DNA of 42,753 nt from Chromatiales bacterium (GTDB lineage Bacteria > Pseudomonadota > Gammaproteobacteria > Chromatiales > Chromatiaceae): assembly GCA_028278145.1 (NCBI GenBank), contig JANQEV010000092.1:1-42753 (forward strand). The letters are read 5' to 3'. Below the pieces are notes generated by a model, which was not told where the DNA came from, did no database searches, and saw only the letters and a program-made list of their open reading frames with translations. This document shows, piece after piece, positions 1 through 6,883 of this stretch. Numbering within the stretch: the first letter of the stretch is position 1; every line of letters begins with the position of its first letter. Made by a program: the position numbers and the translations under genes.

Positions 1-99
1 GAGAACTTCCTCGCCCAAGCTGACTGGATGGCAGAGCTTGGCAAGGTGTCGGAAGGCACCCAGACCACACTGGGCGCATACCACCGTCCCTGGCAATAA
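1..99 (+). CDS. ubiU: UbiU, C-terminal end (partial)
   Basis: The first 32 codons of the window form an open frame ending at TAA (97-99), with the C-terminal sequence LGAYHRPWQ. It lies 43 nt upstream of ubiV on the same strand. UbiU is the usual partner of UbiV: both are U32-family iron-sulfur proteins that together carry out oxygen-independent hydroxylation in anaerobic ubiquinone synthesis. The assignment rests mainly on position and on the resemblance of the tail to U32-family C-termini. The catalytic and cluster-binding regions lie outside the window. Confidence 0.7.
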   Translation, partial: ENFLAQADWMAELGKVSEGTQTTLGAYHRPWQ

Positions 100-142
100 C
101 CGTATATCGCACAACATCGAATAGATTCAAAGGTTTGAAAGC

Positions 143-1063
143 ATGAGTAAACAGCCGAAACTCTCCCTCGGCCCAATCCTGTATTACTGGTCCAAAGACC
201 AGGTGCTGGAGTTCTATGACTGGGTGGCAACATCGCCAGTGGATATAGTCTACCTGGGTGAGACCGTCTGTTCCAAACGTAATCTGATCACTACCGATGA
301 CTGGTTTGATATTGCCGATCGCCTACAGGAAGCTGGTAAAGAGGTGGTGATATCCACCCTGGCCCTGCTGGAGGCGGAATCAGAGCTCAAGCGACTGCGT
401 CGCATCTGTGACAATGACAAGTACATGGTGGAGGCCAACGACATGGGGGCCATCCACCTGCGTGAGGGTAAACCCTTCGTTACCGGCCATAGCGTTAATG
501 TTTACAACGGTCGTACCCTGGAACTACTGGCCAAACAGGGCCTGAAGCGTTGGGTGCTGCCTGTGGAACTTTCATGGCAGACCATGGTGGATATCATGCA
601 TGAAGGTCCGGATGGGCTGGAGGTAGAGGTGTTTGCCTTCGGCCGCTTACCCCTGGCTTATTCAGCCCGTTGTTTTACCGCCAGATCACACAACCTGCCC
701 AAGGATGATTGCCAATACCGCTGTCTTGACTACCCTGATGGTCTGATGCTCAAGGCCCAGGATGACACCAAATTTCTGGCCCTGAATGGCATTCAAACCC
801 AGTCTGCCCATACATTTAACCTGTTGGCGGAACTGGATCATATGAAAGAACTGAACGTAGATGTGATCCGTATCAGTCCCCAGTCGCGATTTACCGACAA
901 GGTGGTGGATATCTATCACAACTGCCTGACAGGAGAGATGAGCCTGGAGGATGGCTCTGCCAAACTGGAACGGCTGTTGCCGGTTGGCTCCTGTGATGGC
1001 TACTGGCATGGGGATGCCGGGATGGAGGACAAGGCTCAGGCTGCAGCTTTAAAGATTGTGTAA
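143..1063 (+). CDS. ubiV: UbiV, U32-family protein for O2-independent ubiquinone synthesis
   Basis: A 306-residue protein of the peptidase U32 family, close to the usual UbiV length. In E. coli, UbiV forms a complex with UbiU. Each subunit holds a 4Fe-4S cluster, and the pair hydroxylates the quinone ring without oxygen, using prephenate as oxygen donor. Visible marks are the N-terminal barrel start (LSLGPILYYW), the segment VYLGETVCSKR and the cysteine-bearing stretch SARCFTARSHNLPKDDCQYRC near residues 173-193, which suits the cluster ligands of this family. The ATG start has a weak ribosome site (AAAGG). It is probably translated from the same message as ubiU. The third component, ubiT, is about 5.3 kb away on the other strand. 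Confidence 0.9.
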   Translation: MSKQPKLSLGPILYYWSKDQVLEFYDWVATSPVDIVYLGETVCSKRNLITTDDWFDIADRLQEAGKEVVISTLALLEAESELKRLRRICDNDKYMVEANDMGAIHLREGKPFVTGHSVNVYNGRTLELLAKQGLKRWVLPVELSWQTMVDIMHEGPDGLEVEVFAFGRLPLAYSARCFTARSHNLPKDDCQYRCLDYPDGLMLKAQDDTKFLALNGIQTQSAHTFNLLAELDHMKELNVDVIRISPQSRFTDKVVDIYHNCLTGEMSLEDGSAKLERLLPVGSCDGYWHGDAGMEDKAQAAALKIV

Positions 1064-1201
1064 CACTTCAAATCGTTCTGTTTGTTGTATGAGGTAAGCC
1101 ATAATCTGTGCAGACAGAATTGCATCATGCTCCGCCAGATGAATCTCAGTTCTTCCTACATTGTTCCTGGTAATAACAAGCCGATAGTGAAATAGTATCA
1201 G
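1049..1201 (-). pseudogene. Remnant of a DnaQ-like 3'-5' exonuclease
   Basis: Read on the minus strand, about 50 codons continue from an in-frame TAG (1202-1204) to a TAA (1049-1051). They contain RTEIHLAEHDAILSAQ followed by IMAYLIQQTERFEVL. The HxAxxDA pattern with a following helix is the last catalytic motif (ExoIII) and C-terminus of DnaQ/PolC-type exonucleases. No ExoI or ExoII motif and no start codon are present, and the upstream sequence is taken over by the next plus-strand gene. This is therefore a 3' relic whose end overlaps the end of ubiV. The match is my own reading of a short stretch. Confidence 0.5.
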
Positions 1202-1239
1202 CTAGCCTATCTGTGCTGCCGAAATCAATTGGAAATTAC

Positions 1240-1845
1240 ATGCAGAATTCATCTCTGGACGAAATCCTGGGGCGTTTGCAGAGCCTGCAAGCAGAACTGG
1301 AGGACGAAATTGATCGCATACTAAGTGAGAAACGGGAACTGTTCCATTACACTTATGAGCGAGGCAAGGTTCACTTCGAACACGGGTTTAAGGCGCTGTT
1401 GCGTACCCAGCGTACCGGGATTTTTGCCTATCTGAGGAGCTCACGGCTCAGCCATATCCTATCCGCCCCGATTATCTACAGCGTGTCCATTCCGTTACTG
1501 TTACTGGATGTGATGATTACCCTCTATCAGCACATATGCTTCCGTATCTACAAGATCCCCAGGGTGTCCCGTTCGGACTACTTCTGTATCGACCATCAAC
1601 ATCTGGCCTATCTGAACATTATAGAGAAGTTCAACTGCATGTACTGTAGCTACGGTAATGGACTGGTTGAATACAGCCGCGAGATAATTGCCCGCACCGA
1701 ACAATACTGGTGTCCCATAAAACATGCCAAACGTACGCCTGACCCTCATCACCTGGTGGACAGATTTGTTGATTATGGTGATGCTGAGGCCTATAAGAAA
1801 AACCTGGAAAGGTTTCAGAAAGAGTGGTCTGACATATCTCAATGA
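1240..1845 (+). CDS. Conserved protein with coiled coil, hydrophobic segment and Cys motif, function unknown
   Basis: About 201 residues from the ATG at 1240; a GTG at 1213 in the same frame would add nine residues. An N-terminal helix rich in Leu, Gln and Glu (residues about 5-40) looks like a coiled coil. A hydrophobic stretch (about 73-101, ILSAPIIYSVSIPLLLLDVM) could enter the membrane. The C-terminal part carries CMYCSYGNG (CxxC at 133 and 136) and YWCPIKHAKR (Cys 158 plus a His), which could bind metal. I believe similar sequences occur as conserved hypothetical proteins in other proteobacteria, but no function is known to me. It stands alone, 63 nt upstream of the C_GCAxxG gene, and may share its message. 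Confidence 0.75.
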   Translation: MQNSSLDEILGRLQSLQAELEDEIDRILSEKRELFHYTYERGKVHFEHGFKALLRTQRTGIFAYLRSSRLSHILSAPIIYSVSIPLLLLDVMITLYQHICFRIYKIPRVSRSDYFCIDHQHLAYLNIIEKFNCMYCSYGNGLVEYSREIIARTEQYWCPIKHAKRTPDPHHLVDRFVDYGDAEAYKKNLERFQKEWSDISQ

Positions 1846-1908
1846 CATCATCTCCTGACGCTGGTTGAATTCATTGCACTTAATGAGAACAATGCGCAGG
1901 AGAGTTTT

Positions 1909-2391
1909 GTGAAACAAGAAGAACGCGAAAAACTGGCTGAACAGGCATACCATCAGGCCTTTGAATTGGAAAACAACTATGGCTGTTGCCCCCAATGCGT
2001 ACTCACAGCTATCAAGGAGACTGTGGGTAATGTGTCTGATGACACCATAAAGGCCAGTCATGGACTCTCTGGCGGTGGTGGCCTCATGGGGTTGGGAGCA
2101 TGTGGAGCACTCACTGGTGGACTCATTGCACTTAGCACCAAGCGCGGTCGTGATGCCGATAAGCTTCACCGAGGTTCTGGTATCGGGAATTTCCAGGTGG
2201 GGAGAAAACTGGTGGAAAAGTTTGAACAGGAGTTTGGAGGCGTAACCTGCGAGCATCTGCAGAAACAGTTTACCGGTCGTACCTGGGATATGTGGAAGCC
2301 GGAAGAGTACAAGGCCTTCTCGGATAATAGGGGTGATCAGTGTGCCCGTGCCACTGCTCTGGCCACCAAGTGGGCGATTGAACTGATGTGA
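1909..2391 (+). CDS. C_GCAxxG_C_C family putative redox protein
   Basis: A 160-residue protein starting at GTG, preceded by the ribosome site AGGAGAG seven bases upstream. It has the layout of the C_GCAxxG_C_C family: an early cysteine group (GCCPQC, residues about 25-30), a glycine-rich segment with GACGALTGG near residues 65-73, then single cysteines in VTCEHLQ and DQCARA. These small soluble proteins are thought to be redox- or metal-linked because of the conserved cysteines, but no reaction has been firmly assigned. The gene ends 16 bases before the convergent bacteriohemerythrin gene. Family membership is fairly secure and the role is open. Confidence 0.8.
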   Translation: MKQEEREKLAEQAYHQAFELENNYGCCPQCVLTAIKETVGNVSDDTIKASHGLSGGGGLMGLGACGALTGGLIALSTKRGRDADKLHRGSGIGNFQVGRKLVEKFEQEFGGVTCEHLQKQFTGRTWDMWKPEEYKAFSDNRGDQCARATALATKWAIELM

Positions 2392-2407
2392 TGAATACTG
2401 GCCTGGG

Positions 2408-2830
2408 TTAGCGCACACCTTTACTGTTTAAAAAATCTGTGTACTGTTTGTCAGTTTCCTGAATATGGTTCTTTAGCCAGTCCTTGAGAAATTTCATAAC
2501 CTCGATGCTTATGCATGTTTTGCTGGTCTTGAATTTTTCATTCAGTTCTTCTACCTGACAGAGAAGTTCATCATGCTCTTTCTTATGTTCCTCATATTGT
2601 GGGTAGTTGTAGGTTAGAAACAGATCTTCCTCATATTTAAAATGCTTATCAGTATATACAAGCAATGCGGAAAGTATTTTTGTGATAACTTCATGGGAAG
2701 TTCCATTTGACATCGCCTGGTGCAGGGAGTTGATCATGCTGATTAACTTTTTATGATGTATGTCAGCAGTCTCAATACCTACACTGAAGTCATCACTCCA
2801 CTCAATCAATGGCACGATTTGATTCCTCAA
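2408..2830 (-). CDS. Bacteriohemerythrin
   Basis: A single-domain hemerythrin of 140 residues, the usual length. It is a four-helix bundle binding O2 at a non-haem di-iron centre. All seven expected ligands can be placed: His26 (DIHHKKL), His63 and Glu67 (HFKYEEDL), His82 and His86 (HKKEH), and His122 with Asp127 (HIQETD). The Trp11 typical of the N-terminal arm (EWSDDFSVGI) is also present. Such proteins store, sense or deliver oxygen in the cytoplasm of microaerobic bacteria. That fits a neighbourhood with oxygen-independent quinone synthesis, although the link is inferred. It lies downstream of the CBS gene on the same strand, 110 nt away. Confidence 0.92.
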   Translation of the reverse strand: MRNQIVPLIEWSDDFSVGIETADIHHKKLISMINSLHQAMSNGTSHEVITKILSALLVYTDKHFKYEEDLFLTYNYPQYEEHKKEHDELLCQVEELNEKFKTSKTCISIEVMKFLKDWLKNHIQETDKQYTDFLNSKGVR

Positions 2831-2940
2831 TAACTCTTAGTAACTGGCTTAGCTGGTCTACCGTGGAATAATTCCTTATCTAACTATAGCCTGCCCACAT
2901 AGGCTGTCATAGTCATTCGATTCTGTTAATAGAATAATTC

Positions 2941-3369
2941 TTATTGTTTTCCCAGTTTATTAATATCAATAAAGAAGTTAATAATATCCTTGCGGCTAAT
3001 GATGCCGCACAGGCGGTTGTTATCATCGGTAATAATGATTCGGCCAACACGATTCTTTATTAATGCCACTAGAGCTTCCTTAATCGGGGTGTCCGGTCTA
3101 AGTTTAATTACACTCTTATCAACCTTAATGGCCAGTGGCAGCTCCCCCAATCTTAAATTCAACTTGCCCACCGCCACTCCGGTAATTAAATCTAGTGTTG
3201 AAACAACACCTATAACTCTGCGTTCAATATCTATAACCGGGAATCCGGTTACATTATGTTTTTTTGTTAATTGCAGGACGCGACTGATTGGATCATTTAA
3301 AGTTACGCTGACTACTGGTGTAGTCATAATGTCTTCTATCTTGGTTGTGTCGCCAACTGTTTCGGTCAT
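2941..3369 (-). CDS. CBS-domain pair protein
   Basis: A 142-residue protein made almost entirely of two tandem CBS domains: residues about 10-70 (IEDIMTTPVVSVTLNDPISRVLQL...GFPVID...VIGVVSTLDL) and about 75-138 (SVIKLRPDTPIKEALVALIKNRVGRIIITD...LCGIISRKDII). CBS pairs bind adenine nucleotides and report energy state to a partner, here unknown. There is no fused catalytic or DNA-binding domain. The gene lies between a GNAT gene and bacteriohemerythrin, all on the minus strand, with gaps of 54 and 110 nt. A common transcript is possible but not shown. Confidence 0.9.
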   Translation of the reverse strand: MTETVGDTTKIEDIMTTPVVSVTLNDPISRVLQLTKKHNVTGFPVIDIERRVIGVVSTLDLITGVAVGKLNLRLGELPLAIKVDKSVIKLRPDTPIKEALVALIKNRVGRIIITDDNNRLCGIISRKDIINFFIDINKLGKQ

Positions 3370-3423
3370 GTTATCTCCAGCTCATAATTTTTCTGGTGCT
3401 AGTATTTCTGGTTATTAAGACGC

Positions 3424-3915
3424 TTATGTTGTCAGTTGTTTATACATTACCAGGGCATCTACAAATCCATTGCTCATGCTATAGTAGGCCTTGGGTAGGG
3501 TGCCGATGACATCAAAGCCGTGTTTTTTCCACAAATGAATGGCGCCTTCATTGGTTGATACGACAAGGTTGTACTGCATTGCCCGAAAACCTAGTTCAAC
3601 TGCCAGTTGTTGGGAGTGCTCGCACATAGCGGATGCCACGCCTTTGCCACGTGCCTGTTCTGAAACAATATATCCACAATTGCACACATGTGCTCCCAGG
3701 CCAGGTTGGTTGGGTTTGATGAAGTAAGTGCTGACAATGTTATCACCTGATTCTATGGCTACATGGGTCTTCTGTGGCTGTTCTACCCAGATCCTGTGGG
3801 CCTCCTCTTGAGTGGTATCAGGTGCATAGGCGTAAGTCTCTCCGGCGCGTATTACTGGTTCCAGTATTCGCCATACCTGGTCCCAGTCTGACTGCTGGTA
3901 CTCTCTTATCTGCAT
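3424..3915 (-). CDS. GNAT family N-acetyltransferase
   Basis: A 163-residue GNAT-fold protein. The acetyl-CoA pyrophosphate-binding motif A is visible as VSEQARGKGVASAM (about residues 83-96), and motif B as NEGAIHLWKKHGFDVIGTLP. The start MQIREYQQSDWDQVWRIL is typical of the PhnO/L-amino-acid acetyltransferase-like branch. The segment VIRAGETYAYAPDTTQEEA resembles members that acetylate small amines or amino acids, but the substrate cannot be read from sequence. The gene is separate from the membrane-protein gene upstream by 47 nt. Confidence 0.88.
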   Translation of the reverse strand: MQIREYQQSDWDQVWRILEPVIRAGETYAYAPDTTQEEAHRIWVEQPQKTHVAIESGDNIVSTYFIKPNQPGLGAHVCNCGYIVSEQARGKGVASAMCEHSQQLAVELGFRAMQYNLVVSTNEGAIHLWKKHGFDVIGTLPKAYYSMSNGFVDALVMYKQLTT

Positions 3916-3962
3916 CTTGCTTTGTTGGTCCGGTAACGAAACAGTACACCCTGTTTTTAGAA

Positions 3963-4409
3963 TTACAGTCTAGCGTGAATTTTGCCGGAAAGCTTCAAGC
4001 CATCGCGCATATTCATCCCCATTAGCACCAGGTTGATCAGGCCGGCAATCAGCTCTATTCCCTGGACCAGGTAAAATCTGGTGTCGAAATTGCCTGAAGC
4101 TGCCAAGTGATCCAGAAAAATAGCTGAAGGTAAAAGAATCAACAGTCCATTCATGGCAATAAATGGCATGCGCAGCATTTTGCTTTTGATTAGTTTTCCA
4201 CTTCTTGATTTGGCTAGAGCAAAGCCAGAGGCTCCAGTTATGGCAATGGCTGGTACCAGGATAAACAGTCCAGGCCATACGATAATTGACTTGATAGTGG
4301 CAATGGACTCATTAGAACCGAACAGCTCCACAATAATGGTAGAAATGAAGAACAGGGCTATACATAAGGTTGCGGTAATTGCTGCAATACGGTGAATAAT
4401 CTGTTTCAT
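3963..4409 (-). CDS. Small four-helix integral membrane protein, function unknown
   Basis: A 148-residue protein with about four hydrophobic segments: residues 8-30, 40-66, 82-100 and 114-136. A basic loop (KSRSGKLIKSKMLR) lies between the second and third. I recognise no catalytic motif. It is transcribed divergently from the MarR regulator, from a shared 98-base region containing a clear inverted repeat. It is therefore the natural candidate target of that regulator, an inference from position. Possible roles such as envelope stress or export cannot be separated from sequence. Confidence 0.72.
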   Translation of the reverse strand: MKQIIHRIAAITATLCIALFFISTIIVELFGSNESIATIKSIIVWPGLFILVPAIAITGASGFALAKSRSGKLIKSKMLRMPFIAMNGLLILLPSAIFLDHLAASGNFDTRFYLVQGIELIAGLINLVLMGMNMRDGLKLSGKIHARL

Positions 4410-4433
4410 GTTGAATGCCTAACTTGGAATAAT

Positions 4434-4487
4434 GGAAACATGTTGTCATTATGGCGCATAAAATGTATATTGACAATATGTTGTCAA
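4434..4487. promoter_or_regulatory. Probable MarR operator with a perfect 18-bp dyad
   Basis: TTGACAATATGTTGTCAA at 4470-4487 is a perfect inverted repeat with 7-bp arms and a 4-bp centre. A second, weaker copy with the shared core ATGTTGTCA lies 38 bp upstream (4440-4448), inside AACATGTTGTCA. Both sit between the divergent membrane-protein gene and marR, where MarR proteins usually bind to repress both genes. The dyad lies 21 bases before the preferred marR start. Confidence 0.7.
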
Positions 4488-4507
4488 AAAAACATGTAGG
4501 GGGGGTG

Positions 4508-4951
4508 ATGTCAGCTATAACTAAAGGTGAAATCTTTACTGAAATAGTTCTGGAGATTTTCAGACTGGGTGGAACTCTGGTAGCAGAGGGGGATGAAATT
4601 ACCAGAGAATACGGTCTGACCAGTGCCCGCTGGAAGGTGCTTGGTGCTATTTCGTTGGCAGAGTCACCCCTTACCGTACCTCAGATTGCCAGGGCCATGG
4701 GTTTGACCCGTCAGGGAGTACAACGGCTGGTAGATGCTATGCACAAGGATGGCCTTCTGAAGTTTCAGGAAAACCCTGGCCATAAGAGAGCAAAGCTGAT
4801 TGCCCTTAGCAGTTCTGGTAGCAAGGCCTATACCAAGCTGGATCAGAAACAGAAAAAATGGGCCAGGTCCAACTCACACCTTTTGAACAAGGAAGAGTTA
4901 CAGACGACCCTGTCGGTCTTGAAAAGGGTTTCTGAACAATTTGAAAGCTAA
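4508..4951 (+). CDS. MarR family transcriptional regulator
   Basis: A winged-helix regulator of 147 residues from the ATG at 4508, chosen because a strong purine-rich ribosome site (AGGGGGG) lies just before it. An upstream ATG at 4451 would place the operator inside the gene and add 19 poorly fitting residues. The helix-turn-helix is LTVPQIARAMGLTRQGVQRLVDAM (about residues 58-81), followed by the wing (LLKFQENPGHKRAKLIALSSSG). MarR proteins are dimeric repressors released by small phenolic or oxidant ligands. Likely targets are itself and the divergent membrane protein. Confidence 0.88.
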   Translation: MSAITKGEIFTEIVLEIFRLGGTLVAEGDEITREYGLTSARWKVLGAISLAESPLTVPQIARAMGLTRQGVQRLVDAMHKDGLLKFQENPGHKRAKLIALSSSGSKAYTKLDQKQKKWARSNSHLLNKEELQTTLSVLKRVSEQFES

Positions 4952-4980
4952 TGTGCCGCTTCTAAAGCGAGAAAACCAGG

Positions 4981-5484
4981 TTACTGCTGCTGGGCCCAGG
5001 CGGCCAATTCTTCCAACTCGTCGTACACTGGGATCTTAGGGGTAACATCGAAGATACCATCGGCAATAAATCCAAGAGCACGTGAACATGCATTCTCATC
5101 GTGATTCTTTTCAAAGAAATTACGAACTGCAGCTTCCCCGTTGGCTCGTGATTCTGCTGTAAGCTTTTCATATAGCGCTGCTCGTTCTTCTGGGCCGCTA
5201 CCTGCATAGGCTTCCGCCAGTCGCTTCTCCATGTATATTGCTGCGGCTACCAGATAACTGGCATTTCGTTCCTGCCACATCAATACAAACTCTTTGGGTG
5301 ATTTGCCATCTCTGAAGGAACCAGAGCACCTGTTCGCTATGCTGGCAACTATGAAGTTGCTGGTGCCGATATAGGCAAGGGCTGTGTCGCGGGATTCAGA
5401 CGCAACTAAAGATTGTTCCTGGGCATAAGTAAGGCAGGAATATGATAAGGATAATAGTAATAATAAGAGTCTATATGTACCCAT
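4981..5484 (-). CDS. Secreted protein of unknown function
   Basis: A 167-residue protein with a clear signal peptide (MGTYRLLLLLLSLSYSCLTYA, cleavage predicted after about residue 21). The mature part is mainly helical and acidic, with two cysteines (IANRCSG and ENACSRA) that could form a disulfide in the periplasm. No family motif is recognised. It is 66 nt downstream of the transglutaminase-fold gene on the same strand, so the two may be expressed together. A joint role at the cell envelope is only a guess. Confidence 0.7.
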   Translation of the reverse strand: MGTYRLLLLLLSLSYSCLTYAQEQSLVASESRDTALAYIGTSNFIVASIANRCSGSFRDGKSPKEFVLMWQERNASYLVAAAIYMEKRLAEAYAGSGPEERAALYEKLTAESRANGEAAVRNFFEKNHDENACSRALGFIADGIFDVTPKIPVYDELEELAAWAQQQ

Positions 5485-5550
5485 GTTTAACGTCTCTTAC
5501 TGTGGCTTGCAGAAGTACAGCGTAGGCAAGCTCGTGGTGCTTGGATATTC

Positions 5551-6171
5551 CTAAATTCTACCGCATAGAAATGTCTTGACCTGTTTGAAACCAGCTCCAA
5601 ATTCACCTACTTTTGCATTACTCAGAGTAGGGTCAAACGGCTCAAAGGATGCACTGCCGCACTTTAAACCAGTATCGTAATCAACACCGATGCCCAGGAA
5701 TATATGATCTAACCCATTGTTAATTGGCGGCCTTTTAACAATGAATGTGGCAATGCCTAATTCCTTAAGCATTAATGCTGCTAATGCGGCCTTGTCTTCG
5801 CAGTCGCCTTTACCATCAACAATAGTCCTTGATGGGAGTCGAGTGCCTGGTCTATTTAAGTCATGTATGCTGGCTACATCTTTATCAGCCTCGTACCGAA
5901 TAATGGTCGAGGTGTAATCAAGAACTTGTTGTGCCTGTACTTTAATGGGGGCATTCCGTGAAATAGCCAGTTTCCTGACAAAGCACTCCGCATATTTTTT
6001 GTCTATGTGTACTGCATGATAAATATCACTGCCATCATCTTTGGATTCGAGCGGAAGGCTGTTTCTGATTCTCTGTATGTCATCAAGGCAATCCAGCATG
6101 TTCGCCATGCTGTCAGCAGGAACCACAATGAGCAAAATGGTTAATATAATATACTTCAATTTATGCTCCAT
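5551..6171 (-). CDS. Secreted transglutaminase-like cysteine protease-fold protein
   Basis: A 206-residue protein with an N-terminal hydrophobic export signal (residues about 6-23). The core matches the transglutaminase-like fold: Cys124 in DGKGDCEDKAALAALMLKELG, His156 in LDHIFLGI and Asp180 in FEPFDPT form a complete Cys-His-Asp triad in the usual order. This fold serves proteases, peptide N-glycanases and cross-linking enzymes. Periplasmic bacterial members include LapG-like proteases, but this protein lacks the adjacent LapD that would support that role. Substrate unknown. Likely in the periplasm with the secreted protein encoded downstream. Confidence 0.75.
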   Translation of the reverse strand: MEHKLKYIILTILLIVVPADSMANMLDCLDDIQRIRNSLPLESKDDGSDIYHAVHIDKKYAECFVRKLAISRNAPIKVQAQQVLDYTSTIIRYEADKDVASIHDLNRPGTRLPSRTIVDGKGDCEDKAALAALMLKELGIATFIVKRPPINNGLDHIFLGIGVDYDTGLKCGSASFEPFDPTLSNAKVGEFGAGFKQVKTFLCGRI

Positions 6172-6379
6172 GTTGCACAGCAGTTGATTATGTAGCTGTG
6201 CCCAATATTTTATCCGCCACCAATATCCTTATCTTATTCGCAGCGAGAAGAAAACAAATGATATCCAGGAGTGACAGCATCATGCCTTGCGTGTGATTCT
6301 TGATAGCAGCAGAGACTATCAGAGATCTCTGAACTGAGGAAATGTCAGTTCGGTAAGGCTATTGCCTATTTGAAAGTTG
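6172..6379. other. Non-coding gap with two adjoining perfect dyads
   Basis: These 208 bases carry no convincing gene. At 6318-6331 is the 14-bp perfect palindrome TCAGAGATCTCTGA. It shares its last two bases with a second perfect inverted repeat, GAACTGA-7 nt-TCAGTTC (6330-6350). Both lie 3' of ubiT on its transcript. No T-run follows, so they are not a standard terminator; a weak terminator, an mRNA-end stabiliser or a protein site are all possible. Confidence 0.5.
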
Positions 6380-6865
6380 TTAACTGCGCCCGATGAACTT
6401 GGTGAGATTGTCCATGAATTTCAGTAGTGGACCCAGGCGGTCTTCAAACTCCAGGGAGTCGAGGAAGTTTTTGATATACAGCCCCAGCTCGGTATCTCCA
6501 CCCAGGCGTAGACGGCGGTTGAAGAACAGGGTGTCGGGATCTTCCTGTCTGGTGGCCATCTGCATGAAATCGTAGATGTCGCCCTCGATACTGACATCAT
6601 GGGTACATCTGGCTGGTGCTGCCTTTAGTTTTCTATCTACCAGAGTTATGTAGTAGCTGATCCTGGCATCTCGTACTTTAATCAGTGAGACCTTCCCATC
6701 CAGGAAATCCATCTCGCCATCAGCCAGCTCCGGCGCAAACAGACGGTTGAGAACACCAACCAGCACACTGCTGTGTACCAGTGGTGGGATCAGACTCAGT
6801 GGTAAAGCCAGGGGACGTGGCAGGGTAGGGCTTTTTTTCAGTTGCGGATTGGCTGTAGTCATCAT
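6380..6865 (-). CDS. ubiT: UbiT, SCP2-domain accessory factor of anaerobic ubiquinone synthesis
   Basis: A 161-residue SCP2-type lipid-binding protein. It matches UbiT in segments such as LADGEMDFLDGK, IKVRDARISYYITLVDRKL and especially RQEDPDTLFFNRRLRLGGDTELGLYIKNFLDSLE, the hallmark of the family. UbiT is thought to carry hydrophobic ubiquinone intermediates and is required with UbiU and UbiV for synthesis without O2. The gene starts 18 nt after the cysG stop codon on the same strand and has its own AGGTCG ribosome site, so a cysG-ubiT message is likely. It is separated from ubiUV by an accessory block of about 5.3 kb. Confidence 0.93.
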   Translation of the reverse strand: MMTTANPQLKKSPTLPRPLALPLSLIPPLVHSSVLVGVLNRLFAPELADGEMDFLDGKVSLIKVRDARISYYITLVDRKLKAAPARCTHDVSIEGDIYDFMQMATRQEDPDTLFFNRRLRLGGDTELGLYIKNFLDSLEFEDRLGPLLKFMDNLTKFIGRS

Positions 6866-6883
6866 CGACCTAAATATAGCCGC

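Noticed and set aside
1501..2418. A 305-codon open frame on the minus strand
   Set aside because: It runs antisense across two better-supported plus-strand genes, has no family motif and no sensible ribosome site.
5551..6171. Naming the transglutaminase-fold protein LapG
   Set aside because: No LapD or LapA neighbour is present, and the fold alone does not define the substrate.
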